49,834 nt of DNA from positions 1 through 49,834 of the forward strand of contig JBATTK010000081.1 of NCBI GenBank assembly GCA_049670505.1, written 5' to 3'. The notes below the pieces were generated by a model. The model was given only the letters and a program-made list of their open reading frames with translations, made no database searches and had not been told where the DNA came from. This document shows positions 49,547 through 49,834 of the stretch, piece by piece. Made by a program: the position numbers and the translations under genes. This stretch comes from JBATTK01 sp049670505. Its GTDB lineage: Bacteria > Bacteroidota > Bacteroidia > Flavobacteriales > Flavobacteriaceae. The first letter of the stretch is position 1. Every line of letters begins with the position of its first letter.

Positions 49547-49834
49547 ATGATCAAACTGCTCCACTTTGTACTCTTGTTATCCCCTTTACTATTATTTTCG
49601 CAACGCCCACAAGGACAAAGATCAGAGCCCATAAAGATTACAGGAACAGTTTTAGACAAGGATACGGGGCAACCTCTGGAATATGCGACCCTAGTGCTGC
49701 AAAGTGTCCGAAATCCGGATAAGGTCACAGGCGGTATCACAAATGAAGCCGGTAAATTCGATGTAGAAATTCTCCCGGGGCGCTATCATATCAGTGTAGA
49801 ATACATTTCATATATTACCTATACACTGGATAAC
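49547..49834 (+). CDS. TonB-dependent receptor / outer membrane beta-barrel, N-terminal part
   Basis: The gene runs off the right edge; 96 residues are visible. A signal peptide (LLHFVLLLSPLLLFSQ) is followed by a carboxypeptidase-D-like regulatory domain (ITGTVLDKDTGQPLEYATLV and GKFDVEILPGRYHISVEYIS), which precedes the plug in many Bacteroidota outer-membrane receptors. The substrate cannot be told from this part. It is downstream of, and probably coupled to, the Lys-rich exported protein gene. Confidence 0.8.
   Translation, partial: MIKLLHFVLLLSPLLLFSQRPQGQRSEPIKITGTVLDKDTGQPLEYATLVLQSVRNPDKVTGGITNEAGKFDVEILPGRYHISVEYISYITYTLDN

Noticed and set aside
1..49834. tRNA, rRNA, insertion sequences or prophage genes
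   Set aside because: I looked in the intergenic gaps and found no cloverleaf-like sequence, transposase, integrase or phage structural gene.

Overview
The window is chromosomal DNA of a marine-type member of the Flavobacteriaceae (Bacteroidota); Maribacter, Zobellia or Arenibacter relatives are a guess. The evidence is about 40% GC, Bacteroidota -7 promoter boxes (TAnnTTTG) before many genes, almost no Shine-Dalgarno sequences, and family content typical of the group: a DUF4834 protein, a BatA-type protein, YfhO, a TonB-dependent receptor with a carboxypeptidase-like N-terminus, and a probable sulfonolipid (capnine) gene pair. No rRNA, tRNA, CRISPR array, insertion sequence or prophage was seen.

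Layout. 1-6.4 kb: end of a beta-propeller protein, a DinB-fold protein, a TPR/HTH regulator, a truncated sterol-desaturase-like membrane protein with an exported alpha/beta hydrolase, and a GT2 glycosyltransferase. 6.5-15.8 kb: a BatA-like membrane protein overlapping a dihydroorotase homologue that has lost its metal ligands, two Tic20-like membrane proteins, a carboxylesterase, a PhnP-like MBL hydrolase, a conserved protein of unknown function, the peroxiredoxin Bcp and an endonuclease III without its Fe-S cysteines. 15.8-20.8 kb: two tandem copies of a sigma factor plus 47-aa protein module, then uvrA. 21.4-31.4 kb: an exported Arg/Ser-rich protein behind a sigma-54-like promoter, an envelope glycan operon (DUF4834, YfhO, glycosyltransferase, flippase), an outer-membrane protein and a GNAT protein. 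31.5-36.6 kb: the capnine pair, an oligopeptidase B lipoprotein and YbaB. 36.6-39.6 kb: an AT-rich accessory stretch with a PD-(D/E)xK nuclease, a pseudogene, a hairpin-rich repeat and rlmF. 39.6-49.8 kb: a YegP-like protein, threonine aldolase, a zinc metalloprotease, the conserved ATP-grasp/alpha-E/transglutaminase trio, prfB with a programmed frameshift, an ArsC-like protein and the start of a TonB-dependent receptor gene.

The most unusual feature is a family of intergenic arrays with a 7-base period (about 9.8-10.2, 20.85-21.19, 39.26-39.54 and 48.18-48.59 kb, with smaller patches at 6.47 and 40.94 kb). They are made of many related but different heptamers. Three of the four large arrays hold the 7-base register for about 280-390 bases although neighbouring units have diverged. 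The large arrays share blocks, and two of them differ by whole heptamers. All four large arrays lie between co-directional plus-strand genes. The second notable feature is the duplicated sigma factor/47-aa protein module, whose small genes are easily missed by gene callers.
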